Shown one piece after another: positions 33,080-42,316 of a stretch of 64,000 bases of DNA; position 1 is the first letter of the stretch, and each line of letters begins with the position of its first letter. A program made the translations under genes and the position numbers. A model generated the notes under the pieces. The model searched no databases. It saw only the letters and a program-made list of their open reading frames with translations, and was not told the DNA's origin. Source of the DNA: Arthrobotrys musiformis (Eukaryota; Ascomycota; Orbiliomycetes; Orbiliales; Orbiliaceae); assembly GCA_036971715.1 (NCBI GenBank), contig JAVHJL010000002.1, positions 404,501 to 468,500 on the forward strand, given 5' to 3'.

Positions 33080-33190
33080 GCCCGGTTAGCTCAATCGGTA
33101 GAGCGTAAGACTCTTAGAATACGGGGTTCAAGCCCCGTTTCCATGGCATTGGCAATCTTAAGGCTGTGGGTTCGACCCCCACATCGGGCT
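33080..33190 (+). tRNA. tRNA-Lys (anticodon CTT) with 38-nt intron
   Basis: The acceptor stem GCCCGGT pairs with ATCGGGC (one G-T wobble). The D-arm contains TAGCTCAATCGGTAGAGC. The anticodon CTT is at 33113-33115 in loop CTCTTAA, and the anticodon stem TAAGA/TCTTA is interrupted by an intron at about 33117-33154, at the usual site one base 3' of the anticodon. The T-arm is GTGGGTTCGACCCCCAC and the discriminator base is T. The intron contains a hairpin with stem ACGGGG/CCCCGT and loop TTCAAG, which includes a second perfect B-box sequence (GGTTCAAGCC). Confidence 0.93.
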
Positions 33191-33221
33191 GCGTACCCCG
33201 TTTCCAATTGGAAACTGGTTA

Positions 33222-33228
33222 TTTTTTT
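33222..33228 (+). terminator. RNA polymerase III terminator (T7)
   Basis: A run of seven T on the sense strand begins 32 nt after the mature 3' end of the tRNA, followed shortly by another T-rich run. Confidence 0.75.
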
Positions 33229-35907
33229 CTGTCTTTTTGCTGTATTTTCTGGGCGGCCGCGATGTTTTAGATGGATGAGTCTTTGAGCTTCCCAACAAGG
33301 TTGGCAGGTGAAGAGTTTTACTTACTAGTGTGGTTTTTTTTCTATTTGTGCTACATTTCTGGTGTGTTGAAAAATCCACCCATGCATTGTCCCCTGTAAA
33401 CGTTCGCTGGATTCGAGAGTCTCAATGAGACGACAAACTTATACGGAGACGAAGGAACATAGTTATGATATCTGGATCTATGCCTTTGTATTCGGGGGTC
33501 GATAGAGCGATTTAGGACTTTGGGGGGCGAATAACGCTGATTAACTTGTGTCCGGCTTGTCTCGCGCCGTCAGCCGTGCGCTCTCCGAGAGTTCGACTTG
33601 GTTTCACAAACATAGCCAAGATTGTGGTTATGATATCGATATATAGTATCGGGATCTCTTGGTATTCGTCCTCATCTCTAGGCATGGAAAATTCCGCACA
33701 GTTACTGCTCGAGCGCCGCATATATGTCATATTAGCCAAAAACCTGACACGGAACTCAAAAATGCCTCTTCGAAATAATTGCAAAACAAAAAAAATCCTT
33801 CCTTTCTGTGACACAGGATCTAATCGTTATATTACCCGTGTCGAAAGAAATTGTTCGCTAAAGATTTCTCCATTGGACCTTTTCGGCTAACAGTGTGCAT
33901 AAAACCATAATTTTCCAACGCAGGCGGGCAATATAACAATAGCCTCGATTTCCAATTCGGAACTATAGCGAGGTTAAACTTGTGGTACCTTTTTCTTAAA
34001 GATCTTAGGTTGATAAGACGGGTTTTATTCGGGGGTGTTAGTTAATTTGCTGGGGCTATAGCTATAGAAGCTTGGTTCTCGTCGTCCAGAACGGGAATTG
34101 CGTTATGACCTTTTACCCCGGAAATATATGCGCGCATGCCGGCCCCTGCAGCATCATAAGGTATTTTTTTCAGCTCTGTGGCGACTTTCAGGCAGTATGC
34201 ATATGCATCTCTATGCAAATCGAAAAAGAAGATTGCACAAAGGTGGAGATAAGTTTCGTCTCATTTTTTTTTCTTACGCTAACGAATTTGACAAGGCGGT
34301 TCTAGACCTCTGATAGCGGTATACATCCAACCTTGGTACTAATCAGCTGTATTCCCCTTGTATATCGTGGTAATCGTATTTTGGCGAGCAGGCGGATGTG
34401 TCGCCGGCGCGCCCGTCGAAAGCCGCCACCAAAAGCGCCACCTGCAAATATGACTGGTTTGGAAGCTGGCCCTATAGCATCGGGGATTTCAGGGTATAAC
34501 ACTTTTCGTGGGAGGTAATACTATAAGCTAGGTTTTGAGGCTAGCAGTAAGCTTTGACTGGGTGCCCTGCATAGTGCATGCATGGAACTAATGTCGTACA
34601 AACAATAAGTTTTCTTGCACGATTCTACAGCTGGTTGCTGACTACTCGTGTTCCACCACGCCGTCACTTCATAGTCTTAGTTAGGCTCGAGGCTAAGTCT
34701 TAGTAGGGGAAGACACTAGTTGTAGTAGCACAGGCTTCATCTTAGTTTTACAGCCTTATTTCGAGGGCCCATATGGTCGAGTAGCGAGATGTGATAGGCC
34801 TGTAGAGATATCGGGTGCTCCAACTGCAATGATATTATGTTGCTACACACTTCTCTTAGTGATAAGCCTCGTCTTAGGGATACTAAAAATTTAATATTAG
34901 AAGCTCTCAAAGGGATATATTTGTGTGTATTAACTACACTTAAGCATTTCGCAAATTGGTTCTCATCTGGATCCGAGCATGCCTCCGGCATATCCCGCCG
35001 GTAACTTCGATATTAGCCTTTGAGCCGCTTTGATTGGTCCCGGTAGACCTGATATAGGTATACGCGTAGCTCAAGGCGATTTAGGCCAAACACTTAGCTA
35101 TAGAATTATCACTTATTGCTATCTACGCACGCACGACAACTTACCGTATCCGGATTGACTCCTATACTTGGGCACTGAGATAGAGGTACCTAGATAGAGA
35201 TTCGAGATGTAGCTTTCGCAGCATCCACGGCCCGCATCACCGTTCCTGATGCCCGGATTTCAGTCTGAACATGTCGTGATCTCCCAAGAAAAAGATAAGT
35301 TGCAGATAAACGTGAAAATTCTCAAATCTTCAAGTGCATGCCGATAGCAAATACCAAGGAAAAGGACCCTCTCGCTCCGAAGAGGCACGAAAACCCTTCC
35401 TGCACATCACCATCCCATGATATGTCGTGATACAGAGAACCTTGTAAAATTCAGCCATACCTTACCGTTCCAATAATTTGTAATTGCCATCCGATTAGTA
35501 TACTAGGCTGTTACACAGCCGATATAGAGCGAATATGTCAACCCCCTTCCCGCAATCCTAGCGAGGTGCATCAGACCATTCCAGCCTTAATCATCCGGAA
35601 CCTAGTATGGATTTTCGTGATCGCGTAGTACCGAGTTCGGCTGAGGTCTGGGGGTTGAGCGAGCTTCGCCAGATGAGACTATTCCCATGGGCTGTACCTT
35701 AATCTCCATACAGCTCTATGTAACCGGCATCGAGAATGTTGGTCAATTCAGCTGAAAGAATTGAGAACGATAGGAGAGAAGAGGGGGGGGTCTATGCGTG
35801 TACGACCGTCTATAAATACGGAGACGGGAACCCTCCTCCTCTCGACTTTTCTTCATCAAAGGCAGCGATCAGCAACATTCCAGGCAATACTGCCAGGAAA
35901 ACCCAAG
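33229..35907. other. gene-poor region, 2.7 kb
   Basis: I find no supported gene between the tRNA and the Trp-rich protein gene. Short frames at 33512-33890 and 34072-34518 lack domain features. The region just before 35908 holds a run of eight G (35783-35790) and the TATA box listed separately. Confidence 0.4.
35811..35818 (+). promoter_or_regulatory. TATA box of the Trp-rich secreted protein gene
   Basis: TATAAATA is 97 nt upstream of the ATG at 35908, preceded at 20 nt by a G8 run. The position suits a fungal TATA box and suggests a regulated gene. Confidence 0.55.
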
Positions 35908-36908
35908 ATGAAGTTCACTAGTGCTTTGCTCGCAGCTTTGGCTGTTGGTAAGTCTTGACTTTCACGAATCCTCCGGCTCCAAGAAATTAACGTCGCCCCC
36001 CAAAATAGGCAATGCCATCGCCGCTGTGGCAACGACCCTATCCACTGCTACCGCTGTTTCAAGCGCTGCTACCTCCGCTAAGGATACGACCTCTCCAGCG
36101 TCTACCGTTGTAGCCACTGAGACTATCGACCCTCCAACGGAGCCATCCTACCCACCAGCAACTGGTACCCCAGGACCAGTTGATCAACAAATCGATTCCG
36201 TTGTTTCTGAGCTCAGAACCAACGTCGTCAGCATCAACGCTAGGTACAGTATGTAGAAACACTCTTGGCGGCCTGAAGTAAACATCCCGTTAACAAGAAA
36301 CTGTAGATGCCACTTGTGCAAGCTCCTGCAATGCCGGCCATATCCAGGCTTGGGGTGATGAGCACGCCAAGGTTGCCGATGTTGCTTTGACCAAGCTCAG
36401 AGCTATCCCCGTCGGATACGTTTACTGGTGGTACCCAAAACTGTATGTAGCAACCCCCTTCGTCGTATCATAACGCCGTGCCTTTCTGGACGACCTCATC
36501 TAACCTGAAACGATCAAAAAGGGTCTGGAACCTCGGTTGGATCTGGATTGAGATCTACTATACTCTTTACTTCATCTGGTTCCGCGCTGGACTCGGTAGG
36601 TTTATCCTGTATCCCGCTCGATAGTAGAGATAGGGGACTAACCAGTGGCTGTAGTCTGGGAATTGATCTACTTCAACCGTTATCTCTGGAACTTCTATGT
36701 CTCATGGAGAGCCCTCTTCTGGTACTTCGGCCGATACGGTGGATAGTGAGTAACCCATTCCTGCCTGAACCCATCCATTAGGAATCTGATGCTAATGTTG
36801 TTGATCCGTAGTTGCTTCTGGCCATACTGGTACGGATGGTTCTACCGCTACTACTGGGGATGGGGATGGATTTGGTGGAGTTGGTGGAGAATTTTCTGGT
36901 GGTGGTGA
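35908..36908 (+). CDS. secreted protein with extreme Trp/Tyr-rich C-terminus, six exons
   Basis: Exons 35908-35947, 36009-36248, 36307-36442, 36522-36595, 36646-36745 and 36812-36908 sum to 687 nt, 228 residues. The five introns (61, 58, 79, 50, 66 nt) all have GT donors, TAAC/TAAT branch sites and AG acceptors. Residues 1-18 (MKFTSALLAALAVGNAIA) are a signal peptide. Residues 19-75 are Ala/Thr/Ser/Pro-rich and probably O-glycosylated. A short helical part with NATCASSCNAG and DEHAKVADVALTKLRAIPVG follows. From about residue 133 the protein is dominated by aromatic residues. The last exon alone encodes 32 residues with 13 Trp and 6 Tyr, ending WWSWWRIFWWW. In total 24 of 228 residues are Trp. 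I know no named family. Membrane insertion or surface or aromatic-ligand binding are only guesses. Confidence 0.8.
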
Positions 36909-38050
36909 ACGTAATCACCCCATGCTGGGGACCTGGTCTGGTGGCAAAGGGCTTCCGACGAAGCTGCTCTGGATATCGACTAACATTAGCTAGGCTTTCT
37001 CTCATAAATGTGTATAGGAATTTGTAGTGAGGATATTAGAAAAAGATGCAGATCGAAAATTATATACCTACCCACAGTTTCCACCTTATTACTAGATTGT
37101 GTTCGTAAGCTAGTATACCTGCCAAAGTATTGGGTCACGCTACCCCGCTCTAGCGGCAGTTGGATACACTATGAGTATTCCCACGCAGTTTGCCAAAGAA
37201 GGTAAGGGCCTTCGCCGCCTAGTACTTCTTTAGGGCAGGTTACGCAGACCGATCAGTTAATCTCGTACTACGAAGGTCCCCTAAATGTAACCATGAACCT
37301 CGCTCCAACGCGAATCTCCTGTTGCATTTTTCGATGCTAGCTTTCAGCCCATGCTGGAAGGCATATCGGTAGAGCCTTTCCATTATGATGCATAGGTCTT
37401 GTGGCGAGGTGGATTAGTAGTAAGATATATTGGGTGTCCCTATATCAATAGCAAAGTTAGTATACTGAAGTTTAGTGGATTAAGAGATGTAAACTTAGTT
37501 ACGCCAATTGTAGTGTACCAAATTCAAGACTTGCAAAATCTTAAGATGGGACCTTGATTAGGATATGTGATAGTTGTAGAATTGGTATGTATGAGTCAAA
37601 ATTCGAGCTCTGTGAAGCTTTTAGTGAGTAGGGGAGCCTTTGACTCTCGGGTAGCTCACAGAGATTGTGCTATAGATCTGTGGTAAGGATTGATGAAGAT
37701 GTATGTTAGAGCTCCAGATCTATCTATCTATAGACAGAAGCTTAGAATGAAGAATGAGCAGCAGGATCTTGACCTACTTTGTTCAGAGATGGTTTTGAGG
37801 TGTTCCTGTGTTCCAGAATAAACTGTGAGCAATTGGCAGTGCCAGCAATCACACGGCCACCAATCTCAGCACCAAAGCAGGTATTTTGGCCCACAAAGGA
37901 ACACACACTCTCTCAGCCTTCATCAGCAACCATCTCCCATCGGCCATCTCATCAGCTTCACGCACTCATCACCAGCATCACCGTCATCAGTCTCTCCCGA
38001 TTTCCCTCGTAGGACCGAAGTTTTGTCTATTTAATCGAGCCGAAGTCAAG
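36909..38050. other. intergenic region
   Basis: This is the 3' flank of the Trp-rich gene and the promoter and leader of the gene at 38051. The leader is CA- and TCA-rich (37860-38000). No gene or RNA was recognised. Confidence 0.45.
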
Positions 38051-39316
38051 ATGTCTCAATCAGTTCCTCCATCTCCTATTGCTGTTTTGAAAGCGAGATC
38101 TCCAGCTGGCAGACATCCACCTCCACGACCTCCCAAACGTCAAATGTCCGTCATCCTGGATGCACCTTCTTCTCTTTCTCTCACATCCTTCTCAGATTCC
38201 GAGAATCCTCAGAAGGAAGTCAAACAAACTTCGATAGTAGCTTGCATCCCTAAGGACTTCAACTACTTCTGGGATATCGTTACCGACGGTCTCAAGTGGG
38301 ACCCTGCTGAAGTAGCCATGCCTTCAAGCATCCAAACCCAGTACATCAACCTCATCCAATCCAATCGAAGGTTTCAAGACGATGTCAACGTCGACAAATG
38401 GGTCCGAGGCATTCTCAACGAACACTTTGCTGACATCAACGAGCATTGTGATGATATCACATCCGGAAGGATCACGAAAACAATGGGCAATGACTTTGTT
38501 TTGTCGCTTGCTGAACCATCCACGCTTGGGTTCCGACGATTCTGGGTCGATTGTGTTATTGGTAACCAGGAGAAACATAAACTCGCCCGTCGCTCCGTTA
38601 ACGAGTTTATGAATATCGTCACTCCTCCGCGCCCCCAGAATTCCAAGGGTGGTGCTGCCAACGCTCCAATCACCGGCTTGCCCGTGTATAGGAAGGTGGC
38701 CGACAAAATGAGCGGGAAGCTGGATGAGCTCGTCCGTTTGGGTCGATATATCGCCGGGATGGTGAAGGATATCGAAACCACACCTCTCGAGTTCGGCTTC
38801 AGATACCAACCGCTCACCCCGAGGGAGCACGAGATCATCGACGAGGTCATCTGGTGGGCCGAGAGCCTCGTCAACCACTACACCATGGAGCCGGAGAGCC
38901 GATTGAAGGCCAAGAACTTCATCGGATTGGCAAAGTCAATGTTCTCTGGGGACAGGCTCGTTCCTCTTGAAGTTCGCTTCAAGGGATGGGGCGTCTCCGA
39001 GGACGACCAATTCGTTGGCAACCTTCCCCGCTCCTCCTCCATTCCTGGGCCCTCCTCAGGGCGCCAGAAGGCCCTCCTCATCCGGCACATCTACCTGATC
39101 GAGCGTCACGTGAGTGCCATCTGGCGGGAGCTCTTCTTGGTCATCGAGCTTTGTCTCGATGTCCAGTTGGGCTGCCACCAGTGGTACCACGTGATGCAAG
39201 ACAGGTATCACGACACCGTCCAGAGGATCAAGGACACCAGGCGCAAGCCCGATATGCGCCTGTATATCGGGTTGAAGGAGAGGCGAGCTGGAAAGAAGGC
39301 AAATCGATGGGAGTAA
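38051..39316 (+). CDS. hypothetical protein, 421 aa
   Basis: This is an intronless frame. I chose the first in-frame ATG at 38051, since the open frame upstream to 37886 lacks an ATG. Residues 1-50 are Pro/Ser/Arg-rich and likely disordered. The rest is a compact, mostly helical sequence with many Trp and charged residues (IPKDFNYFWDIVTDGLKWDP, LAEPSTLGFRRFWVDCVIG, IIDEVIWWAESLVNHYTMEP) and a basic end (LKERRAGKKANRWE). There is no signal peptide, transmembrane helix or known motif. Codon choice is markedly richer in G and C towards the 3' end. I do not recognise the family. It resembles lineage-specific ascomycete proteins of unknown role. Confidence 0.8.
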   Translation: MSQSVPPSPIAVLKARSPAGRHPPPRPPKRQMSVILDAPSSLSLTSFSDSENPQKEVKQTSIVACIPKDFNYFWDIVTDGLKWDPAEVAMPSSIQTQYINLIQSNRRFQDDVNVDKWVRGILNEHFADINEHCDDITSGRITKTMGNDFVLSLAEPSTLGFRRFWVDCVIGNQEKHKLARRSVNEFMNIVTPPRPQNSKGGAANAPITGLPVYRKVADKMSGKLDELVRLGRYIAGMVKDIETTPLEFGFRYQPLTPREHEIIDEVIWWAESLVNHYTMEPESRLKAKNFIGLAKSMFSGDRLVPLEVRFKGWGVSEDDQFVGNLPRSSSIPGPSSGRQKALLIRHIYLIERHVSAIWRELFLVIELCLDVQLGCHQWYHVMQDRYHDTVQRIKDTRRKPDMRLYIGLKERRAGKKANRWE

Positions 39317-39412
39317 GGGGGGGAGTGGAGGAAGAAGGAGGAAGGAGGAAGGGGGTGGGGGGTTACTTTCTGTTCGTGGCGTTTTGGGGGGTGGGGGGTT
39401 GGGGGTTGGGGG
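39317..39412 (+). repeat. G-run tract with G-quadruplex potential after the stop codon
   Basis: Starting right after the TAA at 39314-39316 there are G runs of 7, 5 and 6, then a tight block at 39386-39412 of G6-T-G6-TT-G5-TT-G5. Loops of 1-2 T are ideal for a parallel quadruplex. It lies on the coding strand, so it would also be present in the 3' UTR of the mRNA. Confidence 0.85.
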
Positions 39413-39644
39413 CGTTTAATTTTTTTATTTTAATTTTAATTTTTGTACATTCATCTAATGCATGCTCCGAGGAGGGTTGGGGGCGGGGTGGCTGCATGGG
39501 GGGTCGATCCCTCATGTAGCCACCGAATACACCTATTATATGGTATCTGATGTCCTTCAATTTTCCCGAATTTCGTAAACGAAAGACCATAAGGTCCTAT
39601 GGAAGTAGTGGCGTGATGCTTGAACTATATACACGGAGAAGGCT
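39413..39644. other. short convergent intergenic region
   Basis: T-rich (39420-39445) then non-coding sequence separates the + strand orphan gene from the 3' end of the superoxide dismutase gene. There is no other feature. Confidence 0.5.
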
Positions 39645-40309
39645 TTACAGCATCGCCTTGAGCTCTCTAAACTCGTCCTGCACCTGTCCTGTAAACCTGC
39701 TCTCCGCATACCTCCAATTGATAATGTTCCAGATGTTTTCAACATAAGCCGCCTTGCCATTCAAATACTGTAGGTAATAAGCATGCTCCCACATATCCAC
39801 CCCAAAGATGGCAGTTGTCCCATCAGGGACGGTATCCTGATCTTTGGTTGTCACAATCTCCAACTTTCCGCCGTTGAGGATAAGCCAGCCCCACCCGCTA
39901 CCTTGGATTCCCAAGAGAGCAGCGTTAAATTTAGTCTTAAAGTCAGCGAATGAGCCAAACTCCTTCTCGGTCGCTTGAATCAAGGATGGAGCAGCAGATT
40001 GCTTGGCATCCTCGGACGATGCAGGAGTGAGGTTATTCCAGAAGATGGAATGGTTGATGTGCCCACCGCCGTTGAAGTGGATTAGGGAATCAGTTTTTGC
40101 GGTTTTAGGTGAAGTTAGTGCATTGTTGAGGTTTGCGATGTATGTTGCATGGTGTTTGGAGTGGTGGAGCTCCATGATCTGAGCGGAGATGTATGGCTCC
40201 AGGGCCTGCAACATGTCACCACAACGTTAGCCAAAGGTACCAATGTATTTGAGTTTAGAATGTTACTCACATCGTAAGCGTAGGGGAGTGGCGGAAGGAT
40301 GTATGCCAT
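39645..40309 (-). CDS. manganese superoxide dismutase without mitochondrial presequence
   Basis: Exon 1 (40309-40271) and exon 2 (40205-39645) with a 65-nt intron (GTGAGT/CAG) give 600 nt, 199 residues. The protein starts directly at the mature fold (MAYILPPLPYAYDALEPYIS), so it lacks a mitochondrial targeting peptide and is likely cytosolic. The metal ligands are the first His of ELHHSKHH (H27), the His of NGGGHINHSIFW, and Asp and His of the signature DMWEHAYYLQY. GIQGSGWGWL is the Mn/Fe SOD active-site shell. It dismutates superoxide to oxygen and hydrogen peroxide. It most resembles the manganese type, but Mn versus Fe specificity cannot be proven from sequence alone. Confidence 0.95.
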
Positions 40310-40473
40310 TGTGATCGTGCTTTGAGGTTTGAGTTCTCAATCTTTGAAACGGATCTAGCTTGGACGGCGCGTTTCCAAAAGTTTACGAAGAAATTAATGT
40401 AGGAGTCTTGGGAAGGAAACGGATAATATTTTGGCCCTGCGAATGGAATTTAAGTTAGATGGCAAAAGAGGGG

Positions 40474-40571
40474 TATATACTGGTCTCGTACCCGGACGTC
40501 ACAAAGTGGGGGCACTTCCTAATATACAAGTTCCCCCGCTCGGTGGCATCTGGGTACGAGGCCAGCATATA
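40474..40571. repeat. foldback element (imperfect inverted repeat, ~98 bp)
   Basis: The left arm (from 40474) reads TATATACTGGTCTCGTACCC and the right arm (40548-40571) read in reverse complement gives TATATGCTGGCCTCGTACCC. About 21 of 25 positions match, and all four differences are transitions. The internal part is about 50 nt. The arm core CTCGTACCC(A/G)GAC recurs elsewhere in the window, so this may be a miniature transposon-like element. Confidence 0.6.
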
Positions 40572-41290
40572 CACTTGGATTTGGGTGAAAGGAAGACTAA
40601 CGAAGGAAGAAACGGACAAATTCAGGATACCAGACCTTACCGCGGAATATAATACACCTTAACTTTGAGGGTAAGCCTACCCAGCTAGATATATAGCTCC
40701 ATCGACCCAACCATCGGATTCTTCCTATTTGTCATCTACCCGCTCCTGAGACTAGCTGGTTCAATCACGTCACATCTTGAGCATTTTATTACCAATCACT
40801 GTTCCCTATCTCTGCATTCATTTCTCTTAGGTTACAATTGCGAATCTTGCCCGGCCGCAATTTCAAAACTGACGGCTGAGGGAGAGGGGAAAACCTAGGT
40901 ACTTCTGCAGTTCTGTCAGAAAGTCGGAACTAGCTGCACAACGCTTCGCAACCTGTGTTAGCGTGGGACATGCCCCTGTCGGATCCTCGAAAGCTGATTC
41001 GCAGCCGACCAAAACCTGAGCAAGTTTGAGCTCTTAGGTGTGGGGCTTAGGTGGAACCAGTTACCGAACATGCATTAGCGGCAGCAGTTCGGAAGTTCAA
41101 GGAGGCACTCTGGTATGTGGATATGAGCGAGTTTTTCTTGCGAAGTGTACAAGTGCACACGAGACAATGCAGAGCTGCACAGCATGACCTTGTCAGAAGT
41201 GCCACACGAGATTCGAAATCGAGAGTTGGAGGTTAGCTAGGTAGAATGAAATTAAGGGATAGGCCTTCGAGCGCAAAGATATCAAATTTC

Positions 41291-41298
41291 TATAAATA
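41291..41298 (+). promoter_or_regulatory. TATA box upstream of the 41453 gene
   Basis: TATAAATA lies 162 nt upstream of the ATG at 41453 and is the only good match in that flank. Confidence 0.4.
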
Positions 41299-41452
41299 GG
41301 AGGCTTTCGAACGGCCTTGAATTGAATTCATGAAACTATCTTCGGGCGGAAACCATAGATGTTAATATATAATACACCTGTATTTTACATTTAAACGACG
41401 TCTCTTATTGTATAATTCAAACCACGAGTCTCATACCGACCGATCCTCAAAG

Positions 41453-41908
41453 ATGTGTCACGGCCATTCCTCGAGACAGAGCGAAGGTGGTGCTATTGCC
41501 ATTCTTCGCGGCCAAGGAAGACAAAGCGGTGCCCTTTTCAACGCTAAAATCACTTTAAAAAACTTCGAAGAAGACATAACGACGCAAGCAACATTTTTGT
41601 TCGAAAAGACCAACAGGTTGCCGACATTGGGCGCTTGCACTCTCGTAATCCAGTGGGTATCTAACTCTGAAGGTTGCCGGCAGCATGCTGACATGATATC
41701 CAGCCAAGACGGAAACTTAAATTATGAAGACACCACCCGGGCGCCATTACACCATATCCCATTCGACCTATACGAGGACCAAATGTATGAAATATCGTTG
41801 CCTGCGCGGCTGGACCTTGGTGTCGGTGGCGAAGGTATTATTGGACGGAAAATGTCCCTCATGAACAGCAGACAGGTCATCGCGGAAGGCATCATAGGGT
41901 GGAATTAG
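41453..41908 (+). CDS. small protein, weakly EF-Tu domain 3-like, 151 aa
   Basis: The first in-frame ATG is at 41453 and gives 151 residues. The layout recalls a degenerate translation-factor C-terminal beta-barrel (EF-Tu domain III): ALFNAKITLKNFEED near the start, LYEDQMYEISLPARLDLG in the middle, and MSLMNSRQVIAEGIIGW at the end, where EF-Tu has its REGxxTVGxGxI strand. The GTPase domain is absent. This is a weak resemblance by eye, so the protein might equally be an unrelated beta-barrel. There is no signal peptide or membrane helix. A TATA box precedes it, supporting a real gene. Confidence 0.6.
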   Translation: MCHGHSSRQSEGGAIAILRGQGRQSGALFNAKITLKNFEEDITTQATFLFEKTNRLPTLGACTLVIQWVSNSEGCRQHADMISSQDGNLNYEDTTRAPLHHIPFDLYEDQMYEISLPARLDLGVGGEGIIGRKMSLMNSRQVIAEGIIGWN

Positions 41909-42316
41909 ACGTGGGATTATGTATATTATTTGTATTATTATGGTTGCTCGGGTGGGTCATAGGCGTTATTGAGATTTGATGGCGGCCTTCGTGGCGGGGT
42001 GTTTCGTTGGGACGCTTCTTTAGGTTTCTCGGATCCTGGTTTGCTTTGGCTTTTATGGATATATCGTTCTTTATTTTCGAAACCCTTTCTCAGAATTTTC
42101 ATTGCATACCCTCCCGTACGCACGTGCATCGCAGTTTTGACTCATATCCCGTTTGTAGGGTATGTGTATCGATACCCACTAGAGCCTCCCAAACTTGGGT
42201 ACAGGGCGAAATGGGGCGTGAATTTCCGAAAGTTGTTCGTGAAGACGCCCAAGTCGTAGCGTACCAGTTCCACGGGAAGTTGGATTGTTGACACTGTCTA
42301 GCCTAAAAGGATACGG
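41909..42316. other. convergent intergenic region
   Basis: This is the 3' flanks of the small + strand gene and the - strand bZIP-DUF3425 gene. Open + strand frames at 41969-42291 overlap in two phases and look like chance. Confidence 0.45.

Larger units (their letters stand above)
40310..41452. other. intergenic region
   Basis: Besides the foldback element listed separately it holds the divergent promoters of the superoxide dismutase gene and the small gene at 41453. A 67-codon + strand ORF at 40459-40662 runs across the foldback element and is not called as a gene. Confidence 0.45.

Noticed and set aside
40459..40662. 67-codon + strand ORF
   Set aside because: It reads straight through the foldback element and owes its open frame to it. 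There is no independent support.
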